Shown: positions 37,530 to 46,410, numbered from the stretch's first letter. The stretch: 64,000 nucleotides of DNA from Flammeovirga aprica JL-4 (GCF_012844305.1 NZ_JABANE010000019.1:35430-99429), one strand, 5' to 3'. Notes: generated by a model not told the origin, from the sequence alone. Made by a program: numbers and translations.

Positions 37530-37772
37530 CTATTGAGCCGTATGTTTTTTTGTAACAACTACAGTATAAAAGACCAATGCCAATACTAGGAAGATTAAGA
37601 AAAAAACAATAATCGCAAACCCTAACAATGTTACTGCCCATTCGCTTGCATTCATCATGTTTAATGATTCCTGCATTGATGACGCTGCAAAAGTTGATGA
37701 AGCGTTTAATAAGATTGCACTGATTGTCAATACAAATGACAATAATGGCTTTGAAAGTTTACTTAAATTCAT
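37530..37772 (-). CDS. Small membrane protein in the cbb3 operon
   Basis: About 80 residues from MNLSKLSKPL (an ATG four codons upstream, at 37784, is also possible). It has a cleavable-looking signal (ending TFAAS) and one strong membrane helix (about 50-74, AVTLLGFAIIVFFLIFLVLA), then a short Lys/His tail. The start overlaps the ccoQ 3' end by 14 bp, which argues for translation as part of the operon. I do not recognise a family; it resembles the membrane anchor of a CcoP subunit without the heme domain. Confidence 0.6.
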   Translation of the reverse strand: MNLSKLSKPLLSFVLTISAILLNASSTFAASSMQESLNMMNASEWAVTLLGFAIIVFFLIFLVLALVFYTVVVTKKHTAQ

Positions 37773-37956
37773 TTGTGCTGTCATTTTCTTTCTCTTCGTC
37801 TAAATCTAAAGGAAGGTTGGATATTTCAGACACTGTATCATTTTTCATCTTAAAAGCATAGAAACTCCACGCCAAAAAGAAAACAAAAAAGATAAGGAAT
37901 CCGATGACCGGAAAAATATCAATCCCTTCTATAGATCTAAGTACATCTTTATACAT
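37759..37956 (-). CDS. ccoQ: CcoQ-like small cbb3 oxidase subunit
   Basis: A 65-residue protein with one membrane helix (IFPVIGFLIFFVFFLAWSFYAF) and an acidic cytoplasmic tail (LPLDLDEEKEND), the typical design of CcoQ, which stabilises the core complex. It lies 63 bp after ccoNO and overlaps the next gene. Confidence 0.8.
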   Translation of the reverse strand: MYKDVLRSIEGIDIFPVIGFLIFFVFFLAWSFYAFKMKNDTVSEISNLPLDLDEEKENDSTNEFK

Positions 37957-38019
37957 AACTATATGTTATTCAGAATGTTTACTCCCGATTTAAAAACATC
38001 AGGAGTAAACATATCTAAT

Positions 38020-40182
38020 CTATTTTAATGGAAGGTTACTTGCTTTACCTGCGTCTATACCTAAACGCTGTAAGTAGGCAATCAAGGCAACGATTTCCTT
38101 ACGAGGAGCAGTGTCAGCACCGTCATTAATTAAGCTTTCAGTAATTTCTTCTGCTTGCTTATCTAAATCTGCTACTGCTTTGTCCTCATAACCTTCTTCA
38201 TATGGTACACCCAAGTTTCTCATCAATGAGATTTGAGCAGGAACGTCATCAACAGAAATGTCATCCTCCAATAACCATGGGTAAGATGGCATGATTGAAC
38301 CTGGAGACATTGAACCTGGATCCAACATATGGTTGTAGTGCCATGAATCTGGATATTTACCTCCTAATCTTGCTAAATCTGGACCAGTACGCTTAGAACC
38401 CCACTGGAATGGATGGTCATAAACAAACTCACCTGATTTAGAGTAATCACCATATCTTTCAGTTTCAGAACGGAAAGGTCGGATCATTTGAGAGTGACAT
38501 AAGTAACATCCTTCTCTGATGTAAATGTCACGTCCTTTTAACTCAAGAGGAGTATATGGTTTCACCGTCGCAATTGTCGGTGTATTTTCTTCTACGAAAT
38601 AAGTTGGTAAGAATTCTACAAGACCACCAATTGAAATCGCTACGAAAGAGAAGATTGTCATTTGGATAGGACGAGCCTCAATCCATTCGTGCCATCTCTT
38701 CACGTTGTGCGATCCTTGTAATGCTGGAGCACTTGCTTTTTCTTCTTCTAGTAAGTTACCTGACTTAGCCGTCATATAGTAGTTATAAACACCTACTAAA
38801 GCACCTACTACATATAATAAACCACCCACTGCTCTCAACATATACATAGGTACAATTTGAGTGACTGTCTCTAAGAAGTTAGGATACTTCAAGAAACCTT
38901 CTGGAGTGAATTCTTTCCACATTAATGACTGTGTCAAACCTGCCCAGTACATTGGTACTACATAGAATACAATACCCAATGTCCCTAACCAGAAGTGAAC
39001 GTTAGCCAACTTCAATGAGTGAAGTTTTGTACGGTACATCTTAGGGAACAACCAGTATAACATACCGAATGTTAAGAAACCGTTCCATCCTAAAGCACCT
39101 ACGTGAACGTGAGCAATTGTCCAGTCAGTGTAGTGTGTTATAGCATTAACGTTTTTGAAAGACAACATTGGACCTTCAAAAGTAGCCATACCGTAAGCTG
39201 TCAATGCAACAACCATAAACTTCAATACAGGTTCTGTACGAACTTTATCCCAAACACCACGAAGTGTCAATAAACCGTTCAACATACCACCCCATGATGG
39301 AGCAATCAACATTACTGAGAATACAGTACCCAATGACTGAGCCCAGTCAGGAAGTGCAGTGTATAATAAGTGGTGAGGTCCAGCCCAGATATAGATAAAA
39401 ATCAGTGACCAGAAGTGAATGATGGATAATCTGTATGAATATACAGGTCTGTTAGCTGCCTTAGGTACGAAGTAGTACATTAAACCTAAATAAGGAGTAG
39501 TAAGGAAGAATGCTACGGCATTGTGACCATACCACCATTGTACTAATGCATCTTGTACACCTGCAAAAACAGAGTAAGAATTGAATAATGATAACGGTAA
39601 TGACAAACTGTTTACAATGTGTAGTACAGCTACCGTTACGAATGTTGCCAAGTAGAACCAAATTGCTACATAAAGGTGTCTCTCACGTCTTTTGACCAAT
39701 GTCATGATCATATTAAGACCGAAAACTACCCAAATTACGGCAATGGCAATATCAATTGGCCATTCTAATTCGGCATATTCTTTACCTTGTGTAAAACCTA
39801 ATGGTAAAGTGATTAAAGCGGATAAAATAATTAACTGCCATCCCCAGAAATGAATCTTTCCGAGTAGATCACTGTACATTCTAGCTTTTACCAAACGAGG
39901 TAATGAATAATAAATACCGGCAAACATACCATTACCCACAAATGCAAAAATCACTGCATTGGTATGTAGTGGTCTTAATCTACCGAAAGTCAACCATGAC
40001 GTATCAAAGTTGAAAATAGGGTTTGCTAATTGCAAAGCCACGACTAGTCCAACGACCATCCCGGCTATACCCCAAAACATAGTGGCGATTGCAAAATTTT
40101 TCACAATCACATTGTCGTACGAAAAATGCTCTAAGTTAGCGCTCGTCGTCTCCTGCTTGTGTTGCTGTTCGTTGTCGATCAT
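38020..40182 (-). CDS. ccoNO: cbb3 cytochrome oxidase fused subunits I and II
   Basis: Catalytic core of the high-affinity terminal oxidase, reducing O2 to water in the inner membrane. From MIDNEQQHK (40182) it is 720 residues. The N-terminal 480 form CcoN with twelve helices and conserved heme and copper histidines (LHTNAV, WWYGHNAVAFFLT, HVHVGALGWN). After a linker the C-terminal part is CcoO with its own membrane helix and CYLCHSQMIRPF for heme c. Fusion of the two is common in Bacteroidota. The first 46 bp overlap ccoS. An ATG 15 codons upstream exists but gives a non-conserved extension. Confidence 0.95.
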   Translation of the reverse strand: MIDNEQQHKQETTSANLEHFSYDNVIVKNFAIATMFWGIAGMVVGLVVALQLANPIFNFDTSWLTFGRLRPLHTNAVIFAFVGNGMFAGIYYSLPRLVKARMYSDLLGKIHFWGWQLIILSALITLPLGFTQGKEYAELEWPIDIAIAVIWVVFGLNMIMTLVKRRERHLYVAIWFYLATFVTVAVLHIVNSLSLPLSLFNSYSVFAGVQDALVQWWYGHNAVAFFLTTPYLGLMYYFVPKAANRPVYSYRLSIIHFWSLIFIYIWAGPHHLLYTALPDWAQSLGTVFSVMLIAPSWGGMLNGLLTLRGVWDKVRTEPVLKFMVVALTAYGMATFEGPMLSFKNVNAITHYTDWTIAHVHVGALGWNGFLTFGMLYWLFPKMYRTKLHSLKLANVHFWLGTLGIVFYVVPMYWAGLTQSLMWKEFTPEGFLKYPNFLETVTQIVPMYMLRAVGGLLYVVGALVGVYNYYMTAKSGNLLEEEKASAPALQGSHNVKRWHEWIEARPIQMTIFSFVAISIGGLVEFLPTYFVEENTPTIATVKPYTPLELKGRDIYIREGCYLCHSQMIRPFRSETERYGDYSKSGEFVYDHPFQWGSKRTGPDLARLGGKYPDSWHYNHMLDPGSMSPGSIMPSYPWLLEDDISVDDVPAQISLMRNLGVPYEEGYEDKAVADLDKQAEEITESLINDGADTAPRKEIVALIAYLQRLGIDAGKASNLPLK

Positions 40183-40318
40183 CTTCTTCGAATAATATTC
40201 GGATGCTTGGAGTGTAAGTATCCTCATACTGATTAGATTTTACAGACCAAATGAAGATACCCAGAAAGATCAGGGCTACAATCAAGCTGATTCCAATCAA
40301 TACGATAATTGCACTCAT
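40136..40318 (-). CDS. ccoS: cbb3 oxidase maturation protein CcoS
   Basis: About 60 residues from MSAIIVLIGI (40318). One membrane helix is followed by the signature IFIWSVKSNQYEDTYTPS, which matches CcoS, needed for insertion of heme b and copper into CcoN. It is the first gene of the operon; its 3' end overlaps the ccoNO start. The upstream ATG at 40360 would put a poorly conserved segment before the helix. Confidence 0.85.
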   Translation of the reverse strand: MSAIIVLIGISLIVALIFLGIFIWSVKSNQYEDTYTPSIRILFEEDDRQRTATQAGDDER

Positions 40319-40357
40319 AAGATATTTAAATAAAAAGAGTCCTATACTAATATGATA

Positions 40358-40365
40358 CAAATATA
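40358..40365 (-). promoter_or_regulatory. -7 box of the cco operon
   Basis: TATATTTG on the minus strand is a perfect TAnnTTTG match, 40 bp before the ccoS start codon. Confidence 0.5.
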
Positions 40366-40407
40366 GTCGACCTTCGAAATCCTATTACATGACATCCATC
40401 AACACAA

Positions 40408-40429
40408 AACATTGACTTTCGTCAATGTT
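40408..40429. promoter_or_regulatory. FNR/CRP-family operator candidate upstream of the cco operon
   Basis: AACATTGAC (40408-40416), spacer TTTC, GTCAATGTT (40421-40429) is a perfect 9-bp inverted repeat. The core TTGAC-N4-GTCAA has the layout of FNR/CRP-type sites. Its centre lies roughly 65 bp upstream of the start inferred from the -7 box, a usual distance for activators. It also faces the divergent gene at 40563. Confidence 0.6.
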
Positions 40430-40562
40430 TAATTCTTTGTAAAACCATTGATGAATAAAGATTCAACAGGACAAACATGACTTATATCACATATTCCTCT
40501 AACTTGCGATATGCGTCTAAATTAATTTTTTTTTCGATTAAAAAAGGTGATAAAAACTAGGT

Positions 40563-41645
40563 ATGATATTTTTTTTCAAGCGTAATAAATTTAGAATTTT
40601 CGGAGTATTATGTGTTGTTTTTTCTCAGCTAGGAACACTTCCTGAGTCTATGTTCCCATCTGCAATATTATGGGCTTTAATTACTCCCTTTTTAGGGCTA
40701 TGCTTTATTCCATTATTGATTGAAGAATTAATTGTACGGAAAAAGTATTTTCTTCATTTCACCACATTTTATATCCTTTTCTTATTAATACTAACCGTCA
40801 AAACTTTTCAATACAGTGTTCCTTCTGATGAAAAAAGCGATTTCTCTATTATGAGCTATAATGTCTCAGTGTTTAATATATACGGCTATCTCAATCATAA
40901 TTACAAGGAAAGCAAAGAAATGATTGAATGGCTGAAAAAAAACAATTCTGATATTTATTGCTTTCAGGAATACTATCATTTAACTCCAACCAGTAAAAAA
41001 CACAACCCTGACGGAATTTTCAATACCAATTATCAGCTAGGAACATCAAAAGGGCTGCATGTTTACGCCCCTGCATTTCTAACGAACCACATAGATGCCA
41101 CTTTCGGTTTAGCCACTATTTCAAGGTTTCCTATTATAAATAAAGAGAAAATTGATTTTAAGGATATTGGAGGTTCCGTGACCAATGGAGTATTAATTAC
41201 AGACCTTAAAGTCTCTGCTAAAGATACTGTAAAGGTGATCAACTGCCACCTTCAATCCATCATTCTTGACAATGGCGAAACAAAATACAAGAGCAGATGG
41301 GATAGATGGTCCAGCACAATCTTAAAAATTTACAAAGGTGCCCTCCTCCGTCAGAAACAAATAGAGATTATAATGGATCTCATCAAAAAAAGTCCTTTTC
41401 CTGTTGTACTTTGCGGTGATTTTAATGAACCTCCTTACGGATATGGGTATTTCTCTTTCGACAGTTTGTTAAAAAACAGTTTTGAAAACAAAGGGAACGG
41501 TTTTGGTTTCACTCTTAGAGATTTACCTTTCAGGATTGATCAAATCTTTTATTCAAGTCAATTGAAGCTGCATGCATTTACAACTGATTCTTCAATAAAA
41601 GCTTCGGATCATTATCCAGTTATTTCTTATTTTTCGGTGAAATAA
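40563..41645 (+). CDS. Membrane-anchored endonuclease/exonuclease/phosphatase-family protein
   Basis: A 360-residue protein with three N-terminal membrane helices (about 10-30, 35-55, 65-82) followed by an EEP catalytic domain (about 95-358). Motifs: SYNVSVFN, FQEYYH (metal-binding Glu), NCHLQSI, GDFNEPP and the terminal SDHYPV with catalytic Asp-His. Such proteins act as phosphodiesterases on lipids, nucleic acids or other substrates; the true substrate is unknown. The domain probably faces the periplasm. It is divergent from the cco operon. Confidence 0.85.
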   Translation: MIFFFKRNKFRIFGVLCVVFSQLGTLPESMFPSAILWALITPFLGLCFIPLLIEELIVRKKYFLHFTTFYILFLLILTVKTFQYSVPSDEKSDFSIMSYNVSVFNIYGYLNHNYKESKEMIEWLKKNNSDIYCFQEYYHLTPTSKKHNPDGIFNTNYQLGTSKGLHVYAPAFLTNHIDATFGLATISRFPIINKEKIDFKDIGGSVTNGVLITDLKVSAKDTVKVINCHLQSIILDNGETKYKSRWDRWSSTILKIYKGALLRQKQIEIIMDLIKKSPFPVVLCGDFNEPPYGYGYFSFDSLLKNSFENKGNGFGFTLRDLPFRIDQIFYSSQLKLHAFTTDSSIKASDHYPVISYFSVK

Positions 41646-41689
41646 AGATCCTGAAGGAAAACACAACGAAACACATATTAATTAGAAGA

Positions 41690-43333
41690 ATGAAAAAATC
41701 ATTACTAGCAGGTATTTCTATTTGCGCTTCATTAATGATGGGATGTGCTGAACAACCTCATAAACAAGAAGTGAAAAAGGCAGTTGCCGCTCCTAAAGTA
41801 AATCACCTTGTTGATTATACAGATTTCACTTTGACTTCAGACCTGAGCCATATGAGTGGCAATCAAAAAATAATGATCAAAAAGATGATCGAAGTGGCTG
41901 AAATCATGGATAATTTATTCTGGAAACAAGCGTATGGCAACAAAGATTCATTTATAGAAAGCTTACCTAATGATGAATTAAAAAGATATGCCGCTGTCAA
42001 TTACGGTCCTTGGGACAGACTGCAAGACAACAAGCCTTTTGTAGATAACACTCCTGAAAAACCTTTGGGAGCCAATTTCTACCCTCAAGATATGACAAAA
42101 GAGGAGTTCGATAACTTAAAGGATGATGCGAAGACAAGTTTATATACTGTTATTCGTAGAGATCCTAGAGGAGAGTTGAAAGTAATTCCTTATTCTAAAG
42201 AATTTGAAGCAGAACTTGACAGGGCTTCTTCTTTATTGATGGAATGTGCTCAATTAGCAAAAGATCCTGGTTTGAAAAAGTATTTAGAATTAAGAGCTAA
42301 GGCTTTTGTATCTAATGATTACTTCACTTCGGATTTAGCATGGATGGATATGAAATCAAACCCAATCGATTTTGTGGTAGGTCCTATTGAGAATTACGAA
42401 GACATGTTATTTGGTTATAAAGCCTCTTTTGAAGCTTATGTTTTAATCAAAGACATGAAGTGGTCTAAGAAATTAGAAAAATACGCTTCATTCTTACCAG
42501 AACTTCAAAAAGGCCTTCCAGTGGATAAGAAGTACAAGGATGAAATGCCTGGTACGGATTCTCAATTGAACGCTTATGATGTCGTTTATTACGCAGGTGA
42601 TTGTAATGCCGGTGGTAAAACGATTGCCATCAACCTTCCAAATGATGAAAGAGTACAAGATCAAAAAGGTTCAAGACGTTTGCAGTTGAAAAACGCTATG
42701 CGTGCAAAATTTGATAAGATCTTAGTACCTATCTCAGAAGTATTGATTGATCCTTCTCAACGCAAGCATATCACTTTTGATGCTTTCTTTGCTAACACAA
42801 TGTTCCATGAAGTGGCCCACGGCTTAGGTATCAAAGAAACAATCAACGGAAAAGGTACAGTTAGAAAAGCATTGAAAGAACATGCTTCAGCACTAGAAGA
42901 AGGTAAAGCTGATATTTTAGGTCTTTATATGGTATCACAACTCCACAAGAAAGGTGAGATCGATGGTGACATGAAAGATTACTACACTACTTTCTTAGCG
43001 GGTATTTTCAGATCTGTTCGTTTTGGTGCCGCTTCTGCTCACGGTGTTGCCAACATGGTGCGTTTCAATTTCTTCAAAGAGTACGGTGCATTTGAACAAG
43101 ATGCGGCTGGTCTTTACAAAGTAAATTATGAGAAAATGGAAGAGGCTATGAACGCTCTTTCTGCAAAAATCTTAGAATTACAAGGAAATGGCGATTACAA
43201 AGGCGTAACAGAATTAGTAAAATCACACGGAAAAATTTCTTTTGAGCTTCAAAAGGACTTAGACAAGATAGATGACGCTAATATTCCTACTGATGTTGTA
43301 TTTAATCAAGGTGTAGAAGTGTTAGGTTTATAG
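41690..43333 (+). CDS. M49-like zinc metallohydrolase, lipoprotein
   Basis: A 547-residue lipoprotein (lipobox MMGC, Cys19) with a metallopeptidase core: HEVAHG at 373-378 and EEGKAD at 403-408. The second motif matches the EExxA(D/E) signature of dipeptidyl peptidase III (M49), while the first is HExxH instead of the classical HExxxH. Related Bacteroidota proteins are often labelled Zn-dependent hydrolase. Likely role: envelope peptidase acting on short peptides. It lies 44 bp after the EEP-family gene and ends at a strong terminator. Confidence 0.75.
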   Translation: MKKSLLAGISICASLMMGCAEQPHKQEVKKAVAAPKVNHLVDYTDFTLTSDLSHMSGNQKIMIKKMIEVAEIMDNLFWKQAYGNKDSFIESLPNDELKRYAAVNYGPWDRLQDNKPFVDNTPEKPLGANFYPQDMTKEEFDNLKDDAKTSLYTVIRRDPRGELKVIPYSKEFEAELDRASSLLMECAQLAKDPGLKKYLELRAKAFVSNDYFTSDLAWMDMKSNPIDFVVGPIENYEDMLFGYKASFEAYVLIKDMKWSKKLEKYASFLPELQKGLPVDKKYKDEMPGTDSQLNAYDVVYYAGDCNAGGKTIAINLPNDERVQDQKGSRRLQLKNAMRAKFDKILVPISEVLIDPSQRKHITFDAFFANTMFHEVAHGLGIKETINGKGTVRKALKEHASALEEGKADILGLYMVSQLHKKGEIDGDMKDYYTTFLAGIFRSVRFGAASAHGVANMVRFNFFKEYGAFEQDAAGLYKVNYEKMEEAMNALSAKILELQGNGDYKGVTELVKSHGKISFELQKDLDKIDDANIPTDVVFNQGVEVLGL

Positions 43334-43355
43334 TCTATTTTCGATAGATTATTTC

Positions 43356-43394
43356 AAAAACAGGTGTTAAATGGCTTTAACACCTGTTTTTTTC
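43356..43394 (+). terminator. Terminator of the M49-like gene
   Basis: ACAGGTGTTAAA pairs with TTTAACACCTGT around ATGGC, followed by seven T; 23 bp past the stop. Confidence 0.85.
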
Positions 43395-43442
43395 TCCCTC
43401 AAAATGAATTATTTAAAATTTTATCTCAAAAAATGTTTTGAG

Positions 43443-43450
43443 TAGATTTG
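43443..43450 (+). promoter_or_regulatory. -7 box of the tRNA-Trp gene
   Basis: TAGATTTG is a perfect TAnnTTTG match, 51 bp before the mature tRNA 5' end. Confidence 0.5.
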
Positions 43451-43501
43451 TATAGAAATAATTTAACCGTTAATATTGCAACGTCTTAAAGAGAAAGACA
43501 C

Positions 43502-43574
43502 ACGGGCATAGCTCAGCTGGTAGAGTTACGGTCTCCAAAACCGCAGGTCGTGGGTTCGAATCCTACTGCCCGTG
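43502..43574 (+). tRNA. trnW: tRNA-Trp (anticodon CCA)
   Basis: Cloverleaf: acceptor ACGGGCA/TGCCCGT, D-stem GCTC/GAGT, anticodon loop CTCCAAA with anticodon CCA, T-loop TTCGAAT, discriminator G. The 3' CCA is not encoded. The outermost anticodon-stem pair is A-C (ACGGT against ACCGC). A terminator follows at once. Confidence 0.95.
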
Positions 43575-43576
43575 CT

Positions 43577-43608
43577 AAACCGCAAGTTCTGAATAGAATT
43601 TGCGGTTT
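43577..43608 (+). terminator. Terminator of tRNA-Trp
   Basis: AAACCGCAA (43577-43585) pairs with TTGCGGTTT (43600-43608), extended by TTCT/AGAA, and followed by a T-run. Confidence 0.85.
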
Positions 43609-43656
43609 TTTTTGTTTATAATGTACCTCTGATCAAATCGAGAAAAATCCACAGAT

Positions 43657-44418
43657 ATGAGATACTTTGCTGAAATCGCTTATTTAGGCACAAATTACCA
43701 TGGCTGGCAAGTACAGCCCAATGCTGAAACAGCCCAAGGGCATCTTGACTATGTTTTAAGCAAATTATTAGGCAAGGAAATCAATACAATTGGCAGTGGA
43801 AGAACCGACACTGGCGTACACTGCTCCCAACAGTATGCACAGTTTGATTATGATGGTGATTTAAGCGGAAAAAATTTCCTGCACAGAGTCAACTCTTTTC
43901 TTTCTCATGATATTGCTGTCAATAGCTTATGGCAAGTGGACGAGGAAGCTCACGCTCGTTTTGACGCCACCAAAAGAAGTTACCGCTATGATATTGTTTT
44001 AGGAAAATCTCCTTTCAAACAAGGATTAGTGTGGCAATATTTCAGACACCCTGATTTTGATAAACTCCAAGAGGCCGCTAAAGTATTATTAGAATTTGAG
44101 GATTTCACTGCATTTTCTAAAAAACATGCTGATGTACACACGCACATATGTGACATTATGCAATCCTATTGGACAAAAGAAGGTGATACATTATCCTTCC
44201 ACATTCAAGCCAACCGCTTTCTGAGAGGTATGATCAGAATTATTGTTGGGAATATGATGGAAGTAGGCATGGGGAGAATGACTACTGATTACATGAGGGA
44301 AACGCTTGCTACTAAAAGCAGAGAAAGAGCCGCTAAGTTTCTTGCTCCTGCTCAAGGACTGTTCCTTTCGGAAGTACTTTATCCTGAAGAGATCTTTTTG
44401 AAGCAAATCATTGACTAG
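43657..44418 (+). CDS. truA: tRNA pseudouridine(38-40) synthase TruA
   Basis: Isomerises uridines 38-40 in the anticodon stem-loop of tRNAs. The 253 residues are of usual length. Catalytic Asp51 is in GSGRTDTGVHC; other family motifs are YHGWQVQPN, FLHRVNSFL, HARFDATKRSYRY and NRFLRGMIRIIVGNM. It sits just after tRNA-Trp, separated by that gene's terminator, and converges with the GNAT gene. Confidence 0.96.
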   Translation: MRYFAEIAYLGTNYHGWQVQPNAETAQGHLDYVLSKLLGKEINTIGSGRTDTGVHCSQQYAQFDYDGDLSGKNFLHRVNSFLSHDIAVNSLWQVDEEAHARFDATKRSYRYDIVLGKSPFKQGLVWQYFRHPDFDKLQEAAKVLLEFEDFTAFSKKHADVHTHICDIMQSYWTKEGDTLSFHIQANRFLRGMIRIIVGNMMEVGMGRMTTDYMRETLATKSRERAAKFLAPAQGLFLSEVLYPEEIFLKQIID

Positions 44419-44492
44419 ATCAGTACATTTTAATGCAAATGGAATAACCATTTCAAACAGGTAGCACTACTAATAAAGAAAACGTCAACCTC

Positions 44493-44987
44493 TTATTTAT
44501 TAACAGAACGAAAAGACTCATCCCCTCTTTTTTCTAAAATGATAGATTTAGGAGCAAAACCCAGTTTATTATAAAATGCAATAACCTGTTCATTCTCTAC
44601 TCCGACAGCTATTTTCTGGATAGCCACACCTTTATAGTTTAGCCAATTCATAGCTTCCTTCATCATTTCTGTACCTATATCCTCCTTACGGTATTCTTTC
44701 AACACGTAGAGCGACTCTATCTCCCCTACAGTCTTGTCACATTCATGTACAGATACAATTAAATAGCCCACTAGCTTATTATCTGCTTTTGCAGTAATCA
44801 CTAGCATATCATTGGCCTTCTGCAATAATTTAGAACGTCTTCTTATCCAATCTCTGTCAGTAGGCTCAATATGAACCTCATATCTTAAATAATGGTGCAG
44901 AGCAAATAGTTTTTTCCATAATTCAGCAACTTCATCAATAGAAGTCACATCATTGTTATTAATGGTATATTGGCTAGTTAATTTCAT
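44493..44987 (-). CDS. GNAT-family N-acetyltransferase
   Basis: A 164-residue GCN5-related acetyltransferase. Acetyl-CoA-binding motif A runs through VGEIESLYVLKEYRKEDIGTEMMKEAMNWL (Q/RxxGxG/A-like as RKEDIG, about 98-105), and motif B is AVGVENEQVIAFYNKLGF (about 130-147). Substrate cannot be predicted. Single gene, converging with truA. Confidence 0.85.
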   Translation of the reverse strand: MKLTSQYTINNNDVTSIDEVAELWKKLFALHHYLRYEVHIEPTDRDWIRRRSKLLQKANDMLVITAKADNKLVGYLIVSVHECDKTVGEIESLYVLKEYRKEDIGTEMMKEAMNWLNYKGVAIQKIAVGVENEQVIAFYNKLGFAPKSIILEKRGDESFRSVNK

Positions 44988-45034
44988 CTCATTTGGAATT
45001 TGGTGTGTTGTTTAGCTTTACTTATAAAACAAAG

Positions 45035-45066
45035 CCTCTTGCATCAAAAATAGTAAATACAAGAGG
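45035..45066 (-). terminator. Terminator of the metallophosphoesterase locus
   Basis: CCTCTTG (45035-45041) pairs with CAAGAGG (45060-45066) downstream of the minus-strand stop at 45133. Confidence 0.5.
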
Positions 45067-45132
45067 ATTATTTTATGTTCTAGGTAACCTAAAGTAAATA
45101 ACTTTAAGCATATTTATCATAAAAATGATGAA

Positions 45133-46090
45133 TCAAAACTTTAAATACCGATCAGAAACCGATGGTGAAATCTCATATCCAAAATCAACACCCAACTCTT
45201 TTGGACCTAGCTGTATAAATTCACCTTCCTTTCCTTTTACATCAATAAAACCTTTACTATTAATCTCCACAATACCATAAACAGGCACTTTGTAAGGAAC
45301 CGTATTTTTAAGAGCAGGTCTATAGTCATTAACTGTATCTGAAAATCGTTCTTTGTACTGGAATTCTTTCCCCACCCATTCATAAGACATACTATTCATT
45401 CGAATGTAATGTATACCATTTATTTCATGGTGAGCATCATGGTGATCATGGCCACTGAAACATGCAATTACTTTCTTGGTTTGCTGATTTGCTTCTTCAA
45501 AAATTGCTCTTACCACCTCTCTATTTTTAACACCGGATTCACCATCTAAATTCTGATGTGAGAAAATTATGACTTTCTTATCAGTTTGAGTAAGATCATC
45601 CCTTAACCAATCCAACTGTTCTTGAGGTAAAGTTGCTCGTGTGGGTTTATGAGCAAAATAATTTCCATTTTCATAGTCAACAAAAGATGAATCCTCCACA
45701 AAAAAAATTAGGGTCTAAAACAACAAAATGAAATCCACATTCATCAAAAGAGTAAAAGCTCTTCTCCATACCAGTATACTTCATGCTTTCATTTTTAGAT
45801 GAAATATCCATATCGTGATTTCCTAAAACATGATACTTTGGACCTGAGAAAGAATTCCAGACATTCAAAAAGCCATCATTTTGGGTTTTAGGATAACAAA
45901 AATCTCCCAGTTGAATGATAAAGTCCACATCTTCTTTTTGAGCGTGTTCAACAAAGGTTTGAAGCCGTTCTGGAGCATCATGAATAATATCCTGATGTAC
46001 ATCTGTACAAACTGCAAATTTCACAGTTTTCTCCTCCGAACAAGAAAAACATATTACCGCTAATAAGAATAAAAGATTTAGTTTTTTCAT
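45133..46090 (-). pseudogene. Metallophosphoesterase lipoprotein gene split by a frameshift in an A8/T8 run
   Basis: The upstream frame begins MKKLNLLFLL with lipobox CFSC (Cys17) and has the calcineurin-like motifs VCTDVHQD, LGDFCY and GNHDMD, then VVLDPNF. The downstream frame continues with EDSSFVDYENGNYFAHK, IIFSHQNLDG and SGHDHHDAHH. They join perfectly if the eight-base A run at 45700-45707 (T8 on the coding strand) loses one base. Intact, it would be an exported phosphoesterase of about 318 residues. The metal sites are divided between the two fragments, so neither alone should work. Mutation, slippage-dependent expression or a base-call error are all possible. Confidence 0.8.
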
Positions 46091-46410
46091 GATTGATATT
46101 TTAAGGTGAAATGTCATTTGAATTTAACCTTACCTCAACCTTTTCTATAGCAGTTTCTTATCTTATTCTTTGTCTTAATTATCTAAAAGAAAAAGTGTTT
46201 TTTTTAATAATGAGTGATGAATTAAGAATGTAGAAAAAGTATTGCGTTACGATCCCTAAAGTGGTTTTAATGGTGATTCGGTATAACCCCACAATACGAA
46301 GCACACACCTTAACTCTTAACTCAAACAAATCATGTTTACAAAAAAGAAAACCTCTAACATCAGAAAAACTGACATTAGAGGTTTATTTATGCTTTAGGT
46401 AATCCTTAGA
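46091..46410. other. Intergenic region with a degenerate dispersed repeat
   Basis: Holds a segment (46217-46305) related to the interior of the 124-bp element at 24143-24266 (shared GAATTAAGAAT, then TGGTTTT[A/T]ATGGTG), and the pdhB terminator at 46348-46385. Confidence 0.4.
46348..46385 (-). terminator. Terminator of pdhB
   Basis: AAACCTCTAA pairs with TTAGAGGTTT, with an inner TCAG/CTGA stem; the A-run before it is a T-run on the minus strand. Confidence 0.8.

Noticed and set aside
40136..40360. Longer ccoS starting at 40360
   Set aside because: The extra 14 residues are not conserved, and the -7 box at 40358-40365 would lie over that start codon.
43502..43574. tRNA pseudogene because of stem mismatch
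   Set aside because: All other cloverleaf features, a promoter box and a strong terminator are present.
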